Source: Dehalococcoidia bacterium (GTDB lineage: Bacteria; Chloroflexota; Dehalococcoidia; Dehalococcoidales; W498). From it: DNA of 57,856 bases. Within the stretch, counting starts at the first letter, position 1. Every line of letters starts with the position of its first letter. The stretch spans positions 1 through 57,856 of the forward strand of contig DUEE01000009.1 of NCBI GenBank assembly GCA_011170285.1, written 5' to 3'. The notes beneath the pieces were generated by a model. That model ran no database searches, was not told where the DNA came from, and saw nothing but the letters and a program-made list of their open reading frames with translations. Of the stretch, positions 1-7,819 are shown in pieces. The position numbers and the translations under genes were made by a program.

Positions 1-1550
1 AACAGGTAGAGAAATATGGTATCCCTAGCCAAATTGAGGCATTAAGGAAAAGGTGTCTGGAAAGGGAATGGCCTCCGGTATTTGATGGAGATAAGGATGC
101 CTTTGTTGATGATGGGTATAGTGGGGCCGAACTGGATAGACCAGCCCTCAAACGTTTGCGCCAGGCAGCAAGGGAAGGAAGAGTGGATGTGGTCTTGGCC
201 TATGACCCTGATAGACTCTCCCGTAAGCTCTACCACCAGATGATCCTGGCCGAAGAGTTCGAAAAGCAGGGGATAAAGCTAGAGTTCATCACTCAGGACA
301 TGGGTACCTCCCCCGAGGACAGGATGTTCTTTAATATGAGAGGGCTGGTGGCAGAGTATGAGCGGGAGAAGATAAGGGAGCGCACCATGAGAGGCAGCCG
401 GGAAAAGGCTAGGCAGGGCAAGGTGGTCAGCGCCGGGTCTATACCTTTTGGCTTCTGCTATAACAAGGAAAAGGCGACACTGGAAGAGAACTCTGAGAGA
501 GCCCAGACAATAAGACTGATTTTTTATGCCTTTGCTAACGAAAACCTATCCCTTCAAAGCTTGGCCGATAGGCTTAACCGTTTGCATGTACCGACTCCTA
601 GGGGCGGGGATAGATGGCGGGCCAGTACTCTAGGAGTTATACTGAGGAATGAAGTTTATATCGGCAAAATGTATCAGTTCAGAAGGTATCATATTGAGCC
701 CAAGTTCAGGCTTAAGCCATCAGCCAAGAGCAAAAAAACCTCCGCTGCCCTACGCCCCAAAGAGGAATGGATACCTGTAAAGGTGCCTTCCCTGATTCCG
801 CTAGAACTGTTTGAGGCCGTGCAGAGGAAGCTTAGAACGAATGCGGAACTGTCTAAGAGAAACACAAAGAGGCAGTACCTCCTATCTGGGCTTTTGTATT
901 GCTCCCAATGTGGTGGCCGAATGGGTGGACATGCCATTCATGGTATCCCTTACTACCGCTGCTATCGGAAGGGCGATCCCGATAGGGTTCCACTCGGTGC
1001 AGATGGCAGGCCCCAGCCCTGTTCCTGCCCTGAGATTAAGACTGAGGCAATAGAACCGGAAGTCTGGAATACTATTTGCCAGCTTATTCAGGATCCAGAC
1101 TTTCTTATCCAGGAGCTTCATCGCCGTAATGCTGACAATTCACAGACAAAGGAAATCTTGGAACGGGAACTACAACTTTGTCAGGCCAGGCTAAAGGCAA
1201 TACCAGAGGAGCAAAGGCGGTTAGTGGAAGGCTATCGTAAGGGTCTATATGCCGACTTCATGATGCGGGAGGATATGGAACTCATCCAGAAAGAGCAAGG
1301 TGAATTAGAGAAGCGAAAGGCTGAACTAGAAGGGCAGCTTGCCCAGAGGTTTCTGACGAAAAATCAGGAAGCCCACATTAGAAGTCTAACAGAGAAGATT
1401 AGCATAGGGTTAGACAACCTGGACTTTACTGGTAAGCAAGAACTGTTGAGGCTTTTGGTGGAAAAAGTATTCTATAATGGACAAAGTATTGAGATTCTAA
1501 CCATCATCCCTCTGGGTGAGCAATTGCATCCAATCCACCGAGGGGGATAA
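1..1550 (+). CDS. Large serine recombinase, 5' end cut by window edge
   Basis: The reading frame is open from base 3 to the stop at 1548-1550, so the gene starts left of the window and about 515 residues are visible. In order there is the second half of a resolvase catalytic domain (DPDRLSRK near 204-227, then a helix with EYEREKIRERT), a recombinase domain (LNRLHVPTPRGG), a Cys4 zinc ribbon starting with CSQCGG at 900, and a coiled coil from about 1130 to 1400. This is the layout of large serine integrases that move phages or integrative elements. The catalytic serine lies outside the window, so activity cannot be judged. A TTG at 156 is in frame but lies inside the catalytic domain and is not the true start. 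It may belong to an element extending left. Confidence 0.93.
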   Translation, partial: QVEKYGIPSQIEALRKRCLEREWPPVFDGDKDAFVDDGYSGAELDRPALKRLRQAAREGRVDVVLAYDPDRLSRKLYHQMILAEEFEKQGIKLEFITQDMGTSPEDRMFFNMRGLVAEYEREKIRERTMRGSREKARQGKVVSAGSIPFGFCYNKEKATLEENSERAQTIRLIFYAFANENLSLQSLADRLNRLHVPTPRGGDRWRASTLGVILRNEVYIGKMYQFRRYHIEPKFRLKPSAKSKKTSAALRPKEEWIPVKVPSLIPLELFEAVQRKLRTNAELSKRNTKRQYLLSGLLYCSQCGGRMGGHAIHGIPYYRCYRKGDPDRVPLGADGRPQPCSCPEIKTEAIEPEVWNTICQLIQDPDFLIQELHRRNADNSQTKEILERELQLCQARLKAIPEEQRRLVEGYRKGLYADFMMREDMELIQKEQGELEKRKAELEGQLAQRFLTKNQEAHIRSLTEKISIGLDNLDFTGKQELLRLLVEKVFYNGQSIEILTIIPLGEQLHPIHRGG

Positions 1551-1575
1551 ATGGGGAGGGTTACCTTATTCTTTG

Positions 1576-1648
1576 TCATTGCGAGCGAAGCGAAGCAATC
1601 TCTTATTCTACTAAGATTGCTTCGTCGCTGAGGCTCCTCGCAATGACA
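1576..1648. repeat. Palindromic dispersed repeat, family 1, copy 1
   Basis: A left arm GTCATTGCGAGCGAAGCGA... runs from 1576 to 1602 and ends AAGCAATCT. A right arm from 1614 to 1648 starts AGATTGCTTCG and ends CTCGCAATGAC. The arms are imperfect inverted repeats with a short A+T-rich loop. Related arms occur near 20966-21122 and 24731-24909. It lies between the recombinase and the next gene and encodes nothing. On the RNA it could form a long hairpin and might end transcription of the recombinase. Confidence 0.8.
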
Positions 1649-1667
1649 GGGGGGTAGTCCAAAGGGG

Positions 1668-1898
1668 ATGGAGTTGAATAATCTTAAAGTAAATTGCTAT
1701 TCTGGTCATACCTATGCGGAGGAGCCAAGATCTTTCGTGTGGGAGGAGGTAAAGTATGAGGTTGAGGAGATAGAAAAGGCGTGGCTGGAGCCGGGAGAGA
1801 GGTATTTTCAGGTCAGAACCAGGGATAACAAATTGTTCCGACTCTGCTATAATGAGGCAGAAGACCAGTGGTCGCTAATTGAGCTAGTGAGGAGTTAA
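1668..1898 (+). CDS. Small conserved hypothetical protein, possibly DUF6504-like
   Basis: A 76-residue acidic protein starting at ATG 1668 behind AAAGGGG. Its core (SFVWEEVKYEVEEIEKAW, then RYFQVRTRDNKLFRL) suggests a small all-beta fold of the kind found in short DUF6504-like proteins, but that family name is from memory and unproven. It ends two bases before the start of the Lrp-type regulator, so the two are probably co-transcribed. Nothing in it points to an enzyme: no cysteine pair, no membrane segment. A role linked to the neighbouring regulator is possible but not shown. Confidence 0.75.
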   Translation: MELNNLKVNCYSGHTYAEEPRSFVWEEVKYEVEEIEKAWLEPGERYFQVRTRDNKLFRLCYNEAEDQWSLIELVRS

Positions 1899-1900
1899 AT

Positions 1901-2383
1901 ATGATAAATGACATTCTTAAAATACTGGAAAATGATGCCCGAACTACTACAAAGCAAATATCAACCATGACCGGCACCCCCAGCGCTGATGTTACCAAGC
2001 TCATTAAGCAAGCCGAGAATGACAAGACTATCCTGAAATACAAAACTGTAATAAACTGGGAAAAGGTGGGTGAGGAGCAGGTATGGGCACTAATAGAGGT
2101 TAAGGTTACTCCCCAGAGGGATGTTGGCTTTGACTCCATAGCCAAGCGTATCTATCGTTTCTCCCAGGCTCGTACCGTCTACTTGGTATCAGGAACCTAT
2201 GACCTACTTGTTCTGATAGTGGGTAAAACCATGCATGAAGTAGCTAACTTCGTATCGCAAAAGCTCGCCCCTATTGAAGGGATACAGGGAACAGTTACCC
2301 ACTTTATGCTTAAGCGATATAAAGAGGATGGTGAAATCCTAGAGGGAAAGGAAGAGGTTAAGCGCCAGCCAGTAATACTTTAG
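1901..2383 (+). CDS. Lrp/AsnC-family transcriptional regulator
   Basis: A 160-residue protein with an N-terminal winged helix (about residues 1-55) and a RAM/AsnC ligand-binding domain after it, where VYLVSGTYDLLVLIVG is typical. Lrp-family proteins are dimeric or octameric DNA binders that sense amino acids. The recognition region is slightly divergent (TTKQISTMTGTPSADVTKLI). The aminotransferase begins 43 bases downstream in the same direction, a common pairing in which the regulator controls the amino-acid enzyme beside it. A C-terminal tail of about 15 charged residues follows the RAM domain. Confidence 0.9.
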   Translation: MINDILKILENDARTTTKQISTMTGTPSADVTKLIKQAENDKTILKYKTVINWEKVGEEQVWALIEVKVTPQRDVGFDSIAKRIYRFSQARTVYLVSGTYDLLVLIVGKTMHEVANFVSQKLAPIEGIQGTVTHFMLKRYKEDGEILEGKEEVKRQPVIL

Positions 2384-2426
2384 ACAAGCCCTTCCTATCT
2401 TATATAATACCCATTAGGAAATATTT

Positions 2427-3623
2427 ATGTCAACTAAACCTAAAATTCAGAATAGAAAATATAGCCTTACCTCACAGCGAGTAAACCAAATATCCCCTTC
2501 CGGTATAAGAAGGTTCTTCGACTTGCTAGCTTCTATGGAAGGGGTAATTTCCCTCGGAGTGGGAGAGCCAGATTTTACCACCCCGTGGCATATTCGGGAG
2601 GCAGCTATTTACTCGCTGGAAAAGGGCTATACTATGTATACCTCGAATTTGGGGATGCCTGAGCTGCGTCAGGAGCTGTCACGCTACCTGAAGAATAACT
2701 ATAATCTGGATTATGACCTTGATAGTGAACTTCTGATTACGGTTGGTGTTAGTGAGGGATTAGACTTGACAATGAGGGCAATCCTTAACCCCGGGGACGA
2801 GGTTATTATGCCTGACCCCTGCTATGTTTCCTACAGCCCCTGCTGCATTCTGGCTGGAGGCATACCGATTATGGTGCCGACCAACCAGGAAAACAACTTT
2901 GAGATTAGCCCTACTGATATTGAGGCAAGAGTTACCAGTAAGACTAGAGCCATTCTTATTGGTTATCCAGCCAACCCTACCGGAGCAGTGATATCTAGAA
3001 AAAAATTAACACAAATAGCCGAAGTAGCCCGGCGCCACCAGCTACTAGTAATCTCTGATGAGATTTATGCCAAGCTAGTTTATGGTGTGGAGCATACTTG
3101 CTTTGCTACACTACCTGAGATGAAGGAGAACACCATCTTTCTCGGCGGCTTCTCCAAGGCTTATGCTATGACCGGGTGGCGTATCGGCTATGCTGCTGCC
3201 AACAGAGAGATTATTTCCGCTATGACGAAGATTCATCAGTACACTATAATGAGCGCTCCGACAATGGGACAGGTAGCCGCTATTGAGGCACTAAAATCGG
3301 GCGAAGATAGTGCTGCTGAAATGGTTGAGGACTACAATAGGCGGCGGCTAGTTATAGTTAAAGGATTAAATAACATTGGGCTACCTTGTTTTGAGCCTAA
3401 AGGGGCATTTTATGCTTTCCCATCAATAAGCAGCACTGGTATGACCTCAGAGGAATTTGCCGAAAGGCTGCTGATTGAGGAAAAGGTGGCGGTAGTCCCT
3501 GGCACAGCCTTTGGACAATATGGTGAGGGGTATGTCCGCTGCTGCTATGCTACATCGTTGGCTGACATTGAGGAAGCACTATCCAGAATGAAGCGGTTCG
3601 TGGCTAGACACCGAGCCGTTTAG
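2427..3623 (+). CDS. Class I/II PLP-dependent aminotransferase
   Basis: A 398-residue fold-type I aminotransferase, full length for the aspartate/aromatic aminotransferase group. GVGEPDF lies near residue 44, the PLP-phosphate region SEGLD near 109, YPANPTG at 180-186, the SDEIY strand near 210, and the Schiff-base lysine is K244 in GGFSKAYAMTGWRIGY. This subgroup moves amino groups between amino acids and 2-oxoacids in the cytoplasm; the exact substrate cannot be read from sequence. The Lrp-type regulator directly upstream suggests control by an amino acid. The start ATG at 2427 follows an AGGAAAT stretch. Confidence 0.93.
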   Translation: MSTKPKIQNRKYSLTSQRVNQISPSGIRRFFDLLASMEGVISLGVGEPDFTTPWHIREAAIYSLEKGYTMYTSNLGMPELRQELSRYLKNNYNLDYDLDSELLITVGVSEGLDLTMRAILNPGDEVIMPDPCYVSYSPCCILAGGIPIMVPTNQENNFEISPTDIEARVTSKTRAILIGYPANPTGAVISRKKLTQIAEVARRHQLLVISDEIYAKLVYGVEHTCFATLPEMKENTIFLGGFSKAYAMTGWRIGYAAANREIISAMTKIHQYTIMSAPTMGQVAAIEALKSGEDSAAEMVEDYNRRRLVIVKGLNNIGLPCFEPKGAFYAFPSISSTGMTSEEFAERLLIEEKVAVVPGTAFGQYGEGYVRCCYATSLADIEEALSRMKRFVARHRAV

Positions 3624-3833
3624 TCCTTAGGTTGTTTATTAACCCTATTCCCTTTATCCCCTTCCCCAGAAAGGAATACGTATAGGTGAATTTGCTAGGA
3701 AAAGCTCGGACGGACGTCACAATAACCCTTAAGATGCCCGAATACAAAAGAAGAGACTAGATAAAACCCTTAGTAAATTAGGAGGTCTAACCTAGAGCTT
3801 AAGTGGATGCTTGGTAGCTACAGTGGAGAGTCC
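3624..3833 (+). other. Non-coding stretch of unknown role upstream of a terminator
   Basis: About 210 bases lie between the aminotransferase stop and a strong terminator. No known riboswitch or small RNA was recognised: no T-box TGGTACCGCG motif, no SRP or 6S signature. A 24-codon frame from GTG 3688 exists but lacks a ribosome binding site. It may be a long 3' untranslated region or an unassigned small RNA ending at the terminator. Confidence 0.35.
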
Positions 3834-3866
3834 AAGAGGGGCGAGAAGCCCCTCTTTCTTTTTCTT
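3834..3866 (+). terminator. Rho-independent terminator
   Basis: A perfect 9-base-pair stem AAGAGGGGC / GCCCCTCTT (3834-3842 with 3848-3856) has a 5-base loop and is followed by a T-rich run to 3866. The T run is on the plus strand, so it ends transcription from the aminotransferase side. The opposite direction has no T run. Confidence 0.85.
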
Positions 3867-3893
3867 CCTTCACTCTTTAATAGGGAGTGAAGG
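3867..3893. repeat. Short hairpin repeat with GGATAAA tail
   Basis: CCTTCACTC (3867-3875) pairs with GAGTGAAGG (3885-3893) and is followed by ATAAACGGGGTGAGGTAG. The same tail recurs at about 26632-26657, and a related hairpin plus tail lies at 24935-24962. It sits just beyond the trpS stop codon. Confidence 0.6.
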
Positions 3894-3918
3894 ATAAACG
3901 GGGTGAGGTAGATTTAAA

Positions 3919-4893
3919 CTAAATAAGCCCCATCTTTTGCTTAACTTCTTTGAGGGTCTCTTTGGCAATAACTCGGGCTCGGCTGGCGCCGTCAGCCAAA
4001 ACATTAGTTACATATCGGGGTTTCTCAGCTAGAGCCGCCCGCCGTTCACGAAAAGGTCTAAGGGTAGAGTTAATCTCCTGAGCCAAAAGCATCTTGCAGT
4101 CAACGCAGCCAATTTTAGCTGAGCGGCACTGCTCACCGATACTATCCAACTCAAAGGGATTGAAATACTGCTGAAGCCGATAGATGTTGCATATCTCCGG
4201 GTGCCCTGGGTCATTGCGGTATCGTCGAGCCGGATCAGTAACTGCTGTCATTACCCTTGCTACCGTCTCCTCATCGGAAAGGGCTATCTCAATATCATTG
4301 CCCAGTTGCTTGCTCATCTTCTCTTTACCGTTCAGTCCCAATATCAACGGGAACGAGGTAAGCTTGGCTTCCGGTTCAGGAAAGGTGTAGCCAAATATAT
4401 TATTAAAGCGGCGGGCAATCTCCCTGGCTAACTCTATATGCGGTAATTGGTCTTCACCAACCGGTATAAATTCACCCTTATACAGCACAATATCGGCAGT
4501 CATCAGAACTGGATAGCCCACCAGCCCATAGTTAATATTCTCGGGTTGTAGTCTTGCTTTCTCCTTAAAGGTAGGTACTCTGAGTAGCCAGCCTAAGGGG
4601 GTAACCATGCCGAGTAGAGTATGTAGCTCCATTACCTCGGGGATATGAGACTGGACAAAAAGAATGTTTTTCCGAGGGTCGAGACCAGCCGCTAGCCAGT
4701 CAAGCATCATTTCGTGAACATTCTTTTGCAGCCCACTGGTGTCTTCTAATGAGGTCAGAGCATGAACATCAACGATACAATAGATGCAATCATACTCGTC
4801 CTGAAGGTTCACATAATTTTGTATTGCTCCCAGATAATTCCCCAGGTGCTGCCTACCTGTGGGACGAGCCCCAGAAAAAACACGATGCTTCAT
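3919..4893 (-). CDS. trpS: Tryptophanyl-tRNA synthetase
   Basis: A 324-residue class Ic synthetase that charges tRNA-Trp with tryptophan using ATP. The HIGH-type motif is PTGRQHLGNYLGA at residues 11-23 and the KMSKS loop is KMSKQLGN at 192-199, both intact. Length fits bacterial TrpRS (about 320-340). Start ATG at 4893. It lies about 90 bases downstream of argS on the same strand, so the two synthetases may share a transcript. No T-box leader is visible upstream. The C-terminal third carries a CVDC pair, which some bacterial TrpRS proteins have. Confidence 0.97.
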   Translation of the reverse strand: MKHRVFSGARPTGRQHLGNYLGAIQNYVNLQDEYDCIYCIVDVHALTSLEDTSGLQKNVHEMMLDWLAAGLDPRKNILFVQSHIPEVMELHTLLGMVTPLGWLLRVPTFKEKARLQPENINYGLVGYPVLMTADIVLYKGEFIPVGEDQLPHIELAREIARRFNNIFGYTFPEPEAKLTSFPLILGLNGKEKMSKQLGNDIEIALSDEETVARVMTAVTDPARRYRNDPGHPEICNIYRLQQYFNPFELDSIGEQCRSAKIGCVDCKMLLAQEINSTLRPFRERRAALAEKPRYVTNVLADGASRARVIAKETLKEVKQKMGLI

Positions 4894-4984
4894 CTAATTT
4901 TCCTCAATCGCAAAGTGTAACACAGAAGGGGGTATAGCGACAATGTTGAAATTATTTATCCGCCTATGGCGAGATTTATCCCCC

Positions 4985-6646
4985 TCACATCTTTTCCGGG
5001 GCTGTCATCCCCATAAGGTGAAGGGTTTTAGCCAGAACAACCTTGGCCGCCTCCACTACCTTGAGACGAGCTTTAGTTAATGCTTCATTGCGAGAAATGA
5101 CACGGCATTGCTTATAAAAGCTATGGAATACGGTAGCTAAATCCTGAGCATAGTAGGTAAGATGATGAGGTTCCAGAGTATGGGCTACTACCTCAACTAT
5201 CTCAGGCAAAAGCAGCATCTTTCGGATTAAAGTCAACTCAGGCTCGCTAGAGAGCAGAGAAACATCCCCATCCTCATAGTTAATCCCTCTCTGCTGAGCT
5301 AGACGGAGGATACTAGCGATACGAGCATGGGCATACTGAACATAATAGACAGGATTATCTGCCGACTCCCTTTTGGCTAATTCTAAATCAAAGTCCATCT
5401 GACTATCAGCCGAACGGGATAAGAAGAAAAAGCGGCAGGCATCAATTCCCACCTCATCAAGCACCTCACGCAGGGTAATAATATCACCACTGCGCTTGGA
5501 TATACGAACTAACTCCTGACCACGACGCAAGGTAACCATCTGAGAGATTATTATCTCTAGTCGCTCAGGGCTAACACCCATGGCGCCAAGCACTACTTTC
5601 ATTCTGGATATATGTCCCTGGTGGTCCGCCCCCCAAATATTTATTACCCTGTCAAATTTGCGCTCTAAAAATTTGTTGTAGTGATAAGCAATATCAGAGG
5701 CAAAGTAGGTAGGTGAACCATCACTACGGATTACTACATTGTCTTTATCTTCACCAAGGGTAGTAGATACAAACCAGGTAGCCCCTTCTTTCTCCCTCAC
5801 ATAACCCGCCTGGCGTAAGAGCGACATTGCCGTCTGGTATTGTCCATTATCATAAAGGCTTTGCTCACTAAACCAGACATCAAAGCTTACCCCTAATAGC
5901 TCAAGGTCACTCCTAATTTGGTTTGTTATCTTCTCCAAACCAAGCTGACCTAACTGTGAGATTGCTTCCTGCTCAGGCAGAGTAAGAAATCTATCTCCTT
6001 CCTCAGCCATAACATCCTTGGCTAAGTCAACCATGTAGCTACCAAAATAACCGTCAGACGGCATCTCAGCATCAATACCCAAACACTGTTGATAACGAGC
6101 ATAGAGCGAGCGATAAAAAGCATCTACCTGGTTGCCAGCATCATTAATGTAATACTCCTTCTCCACTTTATAGCCATCAGCAGCTAGGACATTGGCTAAG
6201 GTGCTACCCAGAATAGCACCACGACCATGCCCTACATGAAGCGGTCCGGTAGGATTTACACTAACGAATTCTATCTGGACTCGGCTGCCCTGCCCCAGGT
6301 CAACATTGCCATAAGAATTACCAGCGGCTAGGATAGAATCTACCTGTCTGGTCAACCATTCGCTCTTAAGGGTGAAATTAATAAATCCCGGTGTTGCCAC
6401 AGCAATAGTAGCAATCTCAGGGCAGGGAGCCATAAGCCCTACTATATCATCGGCAATAGTCAGGGGGCTCACTCCGACTGCCCGAGCCAATTTCAAGGGA
6501 AAGCTTGAGGCATAATCTCCATGCTCAGGATTCTGGGGTCGCTCTACAGTAACCTCAGGTAAGGCAATAGCGGGTAGCTTCCCCAATTGCTGTGCCTCAC
6601 TTGCTGCCTGTGTCAGTAGCTCTATAAGCTTTTGCTTGACTATCAC
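4985..6646 (-). CDS. argS: Arginyl-tRNA synthetase
   Basis: A 553-residue class I synthetase, normal length. There is an N-terminal Add-1 domain (to about residue 100), the HIGH motif HVGH at 137-140 inside [12 protein letters not shown], a WGADHQGH segment, a divergent KMSKS equivalent around RISKRSGD, and a C-terminal DALR anticodon-binding domain ending the protein. ArgRS often has a degenerate KMSKS, so this is no defect. It attaches arginine to tRNA-Arg and needs the tRNA for amino-acid activation. Start ATG 6646; an extended -10 promoter lies about 30 bases upstream. TrpRS follows. Confidence 0.97.
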   Translation of the reverse strand: MIVKQKLIELLTQAASEAQQLGKLPAIALPEVTVERPQNPEHGDYASSFPLKLARAVGVSPLTIADDIVGLMAPCPEIATIAVATPGFINFTLKSEWLTRQVDSILAAGNSYGNVDLGQGSRVQIEFVSVNPTGPLHVGHGRGAILGSTLANVLAADGYKVEKEYYINDAGNQVDAFYRSLYARYQQCLGIDAEMPSDGYFGSYMVDLAKDVMAEEGDRFLTLPEQEAISQLGQLGLEKITNQIRSDLELLGVSFDVWFSEQSLYDNGQYQTAMSLLRQAGYVREKEGATWFVSTTLGEDKDNVVIRSDGSPTYFASDIAYHYNKFLERKFDRVINIWGADHQGHISRMKVVLGAMGVSPERLEIIISQMVTLRRGQELVRISKRSGDIITLREVLDEVGIDACRFFFLSRSADSQMDFDLELAKRESADNPVYYVQYAHARIASILRLAQQRGINYEDGDVSLLSSEPELTLIRKMLLLPEIVEVVAHTLEPHHLTYYAQDLATVFHSFYKQCRVISRNEALTKARLKVVEAAKVVLAKTLHLMGMTAPEKM

Positions 6647-6676
6647 TGCTCTGGTTTAAAACTCCTATACGCTCAA

Positions 6677-6685
6677 ATTATAGCA
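6677..6685 (-). promoter_or_regulatory. Extended -10 promoter element for argS
   Basis: Read on the minus strand, TGCTATAAT occupies 6685-6677, an extended -10 (TGnTATAAT). It lies 31 bases upstream of the argS start codon. The -35 region is weak, as is usual for extended -10 promoters. The surrounding GCATTGTGCTATAATT is repeated exactly in front of hicB at about 7199-7184. Confidence 0.6.
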
Positions 6686-6716
6686 CAATGCCAGTCAAGG
6701 AGGGTAACCTGATACT

Positions 6717-6938
6717 TTATACCAGCTTAGAAAATTCGTCGGTACTTATTGCTGCCTGCTTTAATATGGAGTGTAAGGTCTTCAAAGCAAGCTCTCGCCG
6801 CTAATAAGGGATTGTTACCCTACGACCTATTTGGTGATGCTTAAGAATATAGTGGCTTCCTCTAATACGATGAACTGTGAAACCGGCTCACAGGAGTGCT
6901 TCCACAGTTTGTTTGCCGCTGATGCGCGGCAGCCTCAC
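6717..6938 (-). pseudogene. hicA: HicA-family toxin gene with two in-frame stops
   Basis: A 74-codon frame starts with GTG at 6938, overlapping the hicB stop as GTGA. The translation follows a HicA toxin from end to end: RLPRISGKQTVEALL, then AGFTVHRIRGSHYILKHH, VTIPY, RRELALKTLHSILKQA and DEFSKLV. Codon 17 is TGA (6890-6888) and codon 46 is TAG (6803-6801). Both fit single C-to-T changes from Arg CGA and Gln CAG. HicA is a small mRNA-cleaving RNase neutralised by HicB. Here the toxin should be dead while the antitoxin frame stays open. The catalytic His of RGSHYI is kept, so decay looks recent. Confidence 0.82.
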
Positions 6939-7156
6939 GATGCAACCTCTACTATAGCCTCCTCAACTGCTTCTTCACTAGGAATTGGCTCACCATCAGC
7001 TTGAAGACTTTCTATATAAAGTTCTATAGCTTCCTTAATGTTGATTAAGGCTTCGGCTTTGGTATCGCCTTCACTGATGCATCCAGGCAATAACGGAACC
7101 ATTACCGTATATCCGCCTAACTCGTTAGGCTCAAGAATTACCCGAAACTTCCTCAA
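6935..7156 (-). CDS. hicB: HicB-family antitoxin
   Basis: About 73 residues with the partially degraded RNase H-like HicB fold: RKFRVILEPNELGGYTV, then PLLPGCISEGDTKAEAL and a helix INIKEAIELYIESL. HicB binds and blocks HicA and usually represses its own operon. I place the start at TTG 7156, about 10 bases behind GGAGGG. An upstream in-frame ATG at 7195 lies next to the TATAAT promoter element and cannot be the start. The cognate hicA overlaps the stop codon and is broken, so this may be an orphan antitoxin. No separate DNA-binding domain is visible after the HicB fold. Confidence 0.85.
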   Translation of the reverse strand: MRKFRVILEPNELGGYTVMVPLLPGCISEGDTKAEALINIKEAIELYIESLQADGEPIPSEEAVEEAIVEVAS

Positions 7157-7183
7157 CGTAATCCTTCCCTCCCCGTTGACCCA

Positions 7184-7192
7184 ATTATAGCA
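7184..7192 (-). promoter_or_regulatory. Extended -10 promoter element for hicB
   Basis: TGCTATAAT is read on the minus strand at 7192-7184, about 28 bases before the TTG start of hicB. The 16-base context is identical to that in front of argS, which suggests a copied promoter or a recombination footprint bracketing the hicBA pair. Confidence 0.55.
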
Positions 7193-7277
7193 CAATGCTA
7201 GTTTAAAAGGGATAACTCAGGCGTTCTTGACTATGCACAGCGTGGGAAATCGCAACTTATATTGAGGTGTGGTTTAT

Positions 7278-7778
7278 TCACACGCCTGGGAATCGGCTAA
7301 GAAATTCTTGCGGTCTCTCTACAATTATTCCTAGCTGCTCCCTCAATACATTTCGCTTTTTCCACATTCTATTCTCTTGCGTTACGAAAACATCTCGCTC
7401 AGCAAAGTAATGACCCACTAAGTGATCTACATCAGCCCACTTGTTGTGAGCCCTCTTGTCATTCGCACTTATCTTGCCAAAAATAACTTTTTCTATCTGC
7501 TGGCTTACCTGCACACCCTCATCATCCACTGTAAAGTCGCCGGTATTCGTCCACGTCAAGTTGGTTCGCGCTATAGTCCCCACTTTTATATAACTGTCAA
7601 ACTCCTTTAGATGTTTGGACTTCCGTGCCTCGTCTGGGTCTTGATCTTTGTCAGCTATTACTCTTGTAGTGACAGAAATGTCAATCAGACCTTTCTCAGC
7701 GAGTTGCTTAATCTGGGCTAGCAGCCCAAGTGTTTTCTCGTTAATAATCATATTAGAGTCTATGCTAACTTTGAGCAT
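7278..7778 (-). CDS. Putative PIN-like domain protein
   Basis: A 166-residue soluble protein. It opens with KVSIDSNMIIN, the beta-strand plus aspartate that begins PIN nucleases, and near residues 115-145 has WADVDHLVGHYFAERDVFVT followed by QENRMWKK, matching the later acidic strand and the T/S-x-(D/N) region of the PIN fold. PIN domains are metal-dependent RNases, often VapC-type toxins, but this one is longer than VapC and has no antitoxin-like gene beside it. The damaged hicBA lies downstream on the same strand. Function as a nuclease is inference from fold motifs only. Confidence 0.6.
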   Translation of the reverse strand: MLKVSIDSNMIINEKTLGLLAQIKQLAEKGLIDISVTTRVIADKDQDPDEARKSKHLKEFDSYIKVGTIARTNLTWTNTGDFTVDDEGVQVSQQIEKVIFGKISANDKRAHNKWADVDHLVGHYFAERDVFVTQENRMWKKRNVLREQLGIIVERPQEFLSRFPGV

Positions 7779-7819
7779 TTCTATCTTGCCTCTATGAGCA
7801 AGCCCTAATTACGGGATAT

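Noticed and set aside
1576-1648. CRISPR-like repeats
   Set aside because: Only two inverted arms with no regular spacers; no cas genes nearby.
3700-3833. Possible T-box or other amino-acid riboswitch
   Set aside because: No T-box core (TGGTACCGCG) or specifier loop is visible, and trpS is on the opposite strand downstream, so it cannot be its leader.
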